This document shows, piece by piece, positions 5,784 to 7,909 of a stretch of 7,909 bases of DNA; position 1 is the stretch's first letter; every line of letters starts with the position of its first letter. The position numbers were made by a program, and so were the translations under genes. The stretch lies in NCBI GenBank assembly GCA_003448685.1, contig DLXW01000037.1:21150-29058 (forward strand). The letters are read 5' to 3'. The stretch comes from Cyanothece sp. UBA12306 (GTDB taxonomy: Bacteria; Cyanobacteriota; Cyanobacteriia; Cyanobacteriales; Microcystaceae). The notes under the pieces are model-generated. The model ran no database searches. It saw nothing but the letters and a program-made list of their open reading frames with translations, and had not been told where the DNA came from.

Positions 5784-6257
5784 TCATTTTTCATTGCCTT
5801 GAACGATTAAAACAGAACAATTAACGTGATGCACGACATAATTACTAACACTCCCTAAAAACATTTCACTAATACCTTTGAGTCCTCGTCTCCCCATAAT
5901 AATTAAATCAGCATCCCAACTTTTTGCTAAATCTCTAATCCAACGTCCAGGTTCCCCGATTTTCCAGTCCCATTCTGTAGTTACACCTTGATCTTTAGCT
6001 TTTTTCCCATATTCAGCTAACCATTGACGAACTTCTTCACTTTCTTTTTCTAATTGTTCTCGAATGAGATAGGAAAACTCATCTAATTGTTCATCATAAA
6101 AGCTACTATAAGGTTTTAAATTTGTCTGATCTAGGGGTAAACTATGAAATAACATTAACGCTGCTCCATTTTGTTGAGCAATAACCAAAGATTGTTCAAA
6201 TACGTGTTTACCTAGGGAAGAATTATCTAAGGCAACTAAAATCTTTTTGTATGGCAT
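5784..6257 (-). CDS. Universal stress protein, UspA family, ATP-binding type
   Basis: A single-domain universal stress protein of 157 residues, usual for the family (about 140-160). It begins YKKILVALDNSSLG (3-16) with the conserved first strand and Asp11, and has the C-terminal nucleotide loop G-2x-G-9x-G-S at Gly122, Gly125, Gly135 and Ser136 (MGRRGLKGISEMFLGSVS), so it should bind ATP as in MJ0577-type members. A long charged helical insertion (about 50-90, FYDEQLDEF...) lies between strands 2 and 3. Such proteins are cytoplasmic dimers induced by starvation and stress; the specific role is unknown. The ATG at 6257 has AGGA nine bases upstream. It lies 34 bases downstream of the aminotransferase gene and is probably read through from it, although a perfect TATAAT at 6288-6283 may provide an extra promoter. 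I see no convincing terminator after its stop codon. Confidence 0.92.
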   Translation of the reverse strand: MPYKKILVALDNSSLGKHVFEQSLVIAQQNGAALMLFHSLPLDQTNLKPYSSFYDEQLDEFSYLIREQLEKESEEVRQWLAEYGKKAKDQGVTTEWDWKIGEPGRWIRDLAKSWDADLIIMGRRGLKGISEMFLGSVSNYVVHHVNCSVLIVQGNEK

Positions 6258-6282
6258 ATTTTAAATTCCTATTGAAAGCTAT

Positions 6283-6288
6283 ATTATA
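6283..6288 (-). promoter_or_regulatory. Candidate -10 element (TATAAT) for the stress-protein gene
   Basis: TATAAT reads perfectly on the minus strand in the gap between the aminotransferase stop and the stress-protein start, predicting a leader of about 20 bases that still contains the AGGA ribosome-binding site. No -35 hexamer is recognisable at 16-18 bases. Cyanobacterial promoters used by alternative group 2 sigma factors often have only the -10 element, so a stress-specific internal promoter is possible. Given the AT-rich spacer this is weak evidence. Confidence 0.3.
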
Positions 6289-6291
6289 AGT

Positions 6292-7458
6292 TCAAATACT
6301 ATTAACAAAATCAGCTAATCTGTTCATTCCCTTTTCAATAGAGGTTAGATCTGTAGCATAGGATAAACGAATACAAGAATCAGCACCAAATGCTTTTCCA
6401 GGGATGGCGGCTACTTCTTGGGATTCTAGAAGTTTATCACAAAAATCGAGGGAATTCATGCCTGTTTTACTAATATCAATAAAAACATAAAAAGCTCCCA
6501 TGGGTGTAGGGCAACTTAACTGAGGAATAGCACGAATTTTCTCTAAAATAAATTTACGACGTTCCGTAAAGGCTTGTAACATTTCCTGTACACAGTCTTG
6601 AGATTCTTCTAAAGCGGCGATCGCCCCATATTGAGCAAAGGTACATACATTAGATGTACTATGACTTTGAAGAATGCTAGTAGCTTTAATCAGTTCTACT
6701 GGGCCGGCTAAATAACCAATACGCCATCCTGTCATAGAATAACTTTTGGCAAAGCCATTACTAATTATAGTCCGTTCAAAAATTTGGGGATTGACCGCTC
6801 CAATACTAAGATGTTCGGCTTGATCATAGAGGATGTTTTCATAAATTTCGTCAGAAACTACCCATAAATCATGCTCAAGAATCACCTCAGCTAAGTCCTT
6901 AATTTCTTGGGGAGTATAGACAGTTCCTGTGGGGTTAGATGGAGAATTGAGGACAAATAATTTAGTCTTAGAAGTAATAGCTTGACGTAGTTGTTGAGGA
7001 GTAATTTTATAGTCCGTTGCTTCGGTTGTATCCACAATAACTGGGGTTCCTGATGCGAGTTTTACCATTTCGGGGTAACTTAACCAATAGGGAGCTGGAA
7101 TAATTACCTCATCCCCAGGTTCAATCAAGGCTAACATTAAATTGAATAGGGAATGTTTGCCCCCATTGGTGACAATGATATTTTCCGAGGCATAATCCAA
7201 ATTATTATGATTGCGTAACTTGTTAGCGATCGCTTCGCGTAATTTTGGTTCTCCTGCTGCTGGGCCATATTTAGTTTTGCCCTGATCTAAAGCTCGTTTA
7301 GCCGCATCTTTGATATGTTGGGGGGTATCAAAGTCAGGTTCTCCTGCACTAAAGCTACAGACATCAATTCCTTGAGCTTTCATTGCCTTAGCTTTGGCTG
7401 AGATCGTCAGGGTTATTGATGGAGGAACGCTCTGTATTCTTGTTGCTAGTTTGATCAT
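6292..7458 (-). CDS. Class I pyridoxal-phosphate aminotransferase, aspartate/prephenate type (subgroup I-beta)
   Basis: A complete 388-residue fold-type I aminotransferase. Visible signature parts are [10 protein letters not shown] (37-46), the phosphate-loop region [10 protein letters not shown] (97-106), PYWLSYPE (123-130), NSPSNPTG (171-178) with the cofactor-contacting Asn175, SDEIYE (202-207) with Asp203 and Tyr206, the PLP-binding lysine Lys238 in [16 protein letters not shown], and Arg364 (RLSYA), which holds the substrate alpha-carboxylate. This pattern matches the Thermus/cyanobacterial I-beta aspartate aminotransferases. Members of this group may also transaminate prephenate to arogenate on the route to tyrosine and phenylalanine; I cannot tell which activity dominates, so no symbol is given. 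The enzyme is cytoplasmic and links glutamate nitrogen to aspartate and aromatic amino acids. The ATG at 7458 has no clear ribosome-binding site but aligns with family N-termini. It is followed after 33 bases by the stress-protein gene. Confidence 0.93.
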   Translation of the reverse strand: MIKLATRIQSVPPSITLTISAKAKAMKAQGIDVCSFSAGEPDFDTPQHIKDAAKRALDQGKTKYGPAAGEPKLREAIANKLRNHNNLDYASENIIVTNGGKHSLFNLMLALIEPGDEVIIPAPYWLSYPEMVKLASGTPVIVDTTEATDYKITPQQLRQAITSKTKLFVLNSPSNPTGTVYTPQEIKDLAEVILEHDLWVVSDEIYENILYDQAEHLSIGAVNPQIFERTIISNGFAKSYSMTGWRIGYLAGPVELIKATSILQSHSTSNVCTFAQYGAIAALEESQDCVQEMLQAFTERRKFILEKIRAIPQLSCPTPMGAFYVFIDISKTGMNSLDFCDKLLESQEVAAIPGKAFGADSCIRLSYATDLTSIEKGMNRLADFVNSI

Positions 7459-7475
7459 TATCTAAATGTTCCCAA

Positions 7476-7506
7476 GCCAAAATAATATTCCTAATGATAT
7501 TTTGGC
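7476..7506 (-). promoter_or_regulatory. Perfect 9-bp inverted repeat in the aminotransferase leader
   Basis: GCCAAAATA (7476-7484) and its exact complement TATTTTGGC (7498-7506) are separated by 13 bases, 18-48 bases upstream of the aminotransferase ATG. It could be a dyad bound by a dimeric regulator or a hairpin in the messenger leader. No run of T follows on either strand, so it does not look like an intrinsic terminator. Confidence 0.5.
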
Positions 7507-7570
7507 ACTATTACTTTAATTCTTAGGTTTTGACTAAGACTTTCTTAACAGTCGTTGGGAGTTTATGGCA

Positions 7571-7598
7571 GACTTGTGACTTGTGTACATAACTATAC
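7571..7598. promoter_or_regulatory. Second NtcA-type box (GTAN8TAC) abutting a tandem heptamer, between the aminotransferase and ycf23
   Basis: GTACATAACTATAC (7585-7598) is an exact GTA-N8-TAC box. It directly follows two copies of GACTTGT (7571-7577 and 7578-7584). TAN3T elements occur 19 bases away on both sides: TATTCT toward ycf23 (7618-7623) and TAAACT toward the aminotransferase (7565-7560). Nineteen is one base short of the usual 20-24, so activation of either gene is uncertain; repression or a chance match remain possible. Confidence 0.4.
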
Positions 7599-7673
7599 TT
7601 TACCCATCGCGGTTGTCTATTCTCCTGTTTGATAAAATTGATGTCACAATTAACTCATCAAAATTTATCTTCA

Positions 7674-7909
7674 ATGTCTATGAGTATCTATTCTCAATTA
7701 GCCACCGCCTTAGCTGAACGCAAAGCCCTCAAAGTGATCAGTGGTTTAACCAATTTTGACACAGCTAAAGTGAGCGCGATCGTCAAAGCAGCCCAAGCAG
7801 GGGGCGCAACTTTCGTGGATATCGCCGCAGATCAAGCTTTGGTGCGTCACGTTCGTCAGTTAATTGATTTACCCATTTGTGTTTCAGCGGTGGAACCGGA
7901 GTTATTTGT
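7674..7909 (+). CDS. ycf23: Ycf23 / DUF561 family protein (N-terminal part, runs off right edge)
   Basis: 78 residues are visible, starting MSMSIYSQLATALAERKALK and continuing VISGLTNF, AGGATFVDIAA and LPICVSAVEPELF. This is the beginning of the Ycf23/DUF561 family, encoded in cyanobacterial genomes and in plastid genomes of red and some other algae. The alternation of LKVISGL, GATFVDIA and ICVSAVEP strands with helices is consistent with a TIM-barrel-like fold; full members are about 250-270 residues. No biochemical role is established. Possible starts in the same frame are 7641, 7674 and 7680; conservation begins only at about the SIYSQL stretch, so 7674 or 7680 is more likely than 7641. 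No Shine-Dalgarno sequence is evident. It diverges from the aminotransferase and shares its upstream region, including the GTAN8TAC box. Confidence 0.85.
   Translation, partial: MSMSIYSQLATALAERKALKVISGLTNFDTAKVSAIVKAAQAGGATFVDIAADQALVRHVRQLIDLPICVSAVEPELF

Larger units (their letters stand above)
7459..7673. other. Divergent intergenic region (215 bases) between the aminotransferase and ycf23
   Basis: This is the longest gene-free stretch of the window. It holds the 9-bp inverted repeat, a CTTAG...CTAAG 5-bp repeat around 7532-7548, the GACTTGT tandem repeat, the GTAN8TAC box, and a -10-like TAAAAT (7633-7638) that could start ycf23 transcription near 7644. No small open reading frame, tRNA or other RNA gene is recognisable in it. 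Confidence 0.6.

Noticed and set aside
1..7909. Search for a defence system, prophage, transposon or biosynthetic cluster
   Set aside because: Apart from the single Uma2 nuclease, no transposase, integrase, phage, toxin-antitoxin, restriction-modification or CRISPR component is readable in the window.

Overview
The window looks like part of a cyanobacterial chromosome, probably from a unicellular species. It carries four perfect copies of the cyanobacterial palindrome GCGATCGC (at 171, 5236, 6617 and 7226), a ycf23/DUF561 gene (a family limited to cyanobacteria and plastids), a regulator that reads as NtcB, and a Uma2-type nuclease of the sort cyanobacteria carry in many copies. Spot counts put most genes at roughly 40-47% G+C. 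The central gene (2826-4664) is clearly more AT-rich. Genus-level placement is not possible from this sequence alone.

Left third (1-2716, all minus strand). This is an efflux operon read right to left: a periplasmic adaptor (membrane fusion protein), then a small Uma2/DUF820 putative nuclease, then the N-terminus of an AcrB-type RND inner-membrane pump running off the left edge. Gaps are only 34 and 41 bases, so the nuclease gene appears to be co-transcribed inside the efflux operon. No outer-membrane channel gene is visible.

Centre (2826-4664, plus strand). A large, AT-rich gene encodes an exported or membrane-anchored right-handed parallel beta-helix protein with about ten coils marked by an asparagine ladder, and a separate basic, tryptophan-rich C-terminal module. 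It diverges from the efflux operon, with candidate promoters sharing one -35 region. Its 3' end overlaps the convergent ntcB gene by 14 bases.

Right half (4651-7909). A LysR-type regulator best read as NtcB, the nitrate-assimilation activator, has its own promoter of textbook NtcA-activated form (GTAN8TAC, 22 bases, TAN3T). Upstream of it, in the same direction, sit a universal stress protein and a class I aspartate/prephenate-type aminotransferase 33-34 bases apart, probably one operon. Divergent from the aminotransferase is the start of ycf23, cut by the right edge. Their shared 215-base spacer holds a second GTAN8TAC box, a tandem heptamer and a perfect 9-bp inverted repeat in the aminotransferase leader.

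The right half therefore suggests nitrogen control: NtcA acting on ntcB, and possibly on the aminotransferase/ycf23 pair. I did not find a clear new multi-gene system. The best leads are the beta-helix protein of unknown function, the nuclease inside the efflux operon, and the paired NtcA-like boxes.
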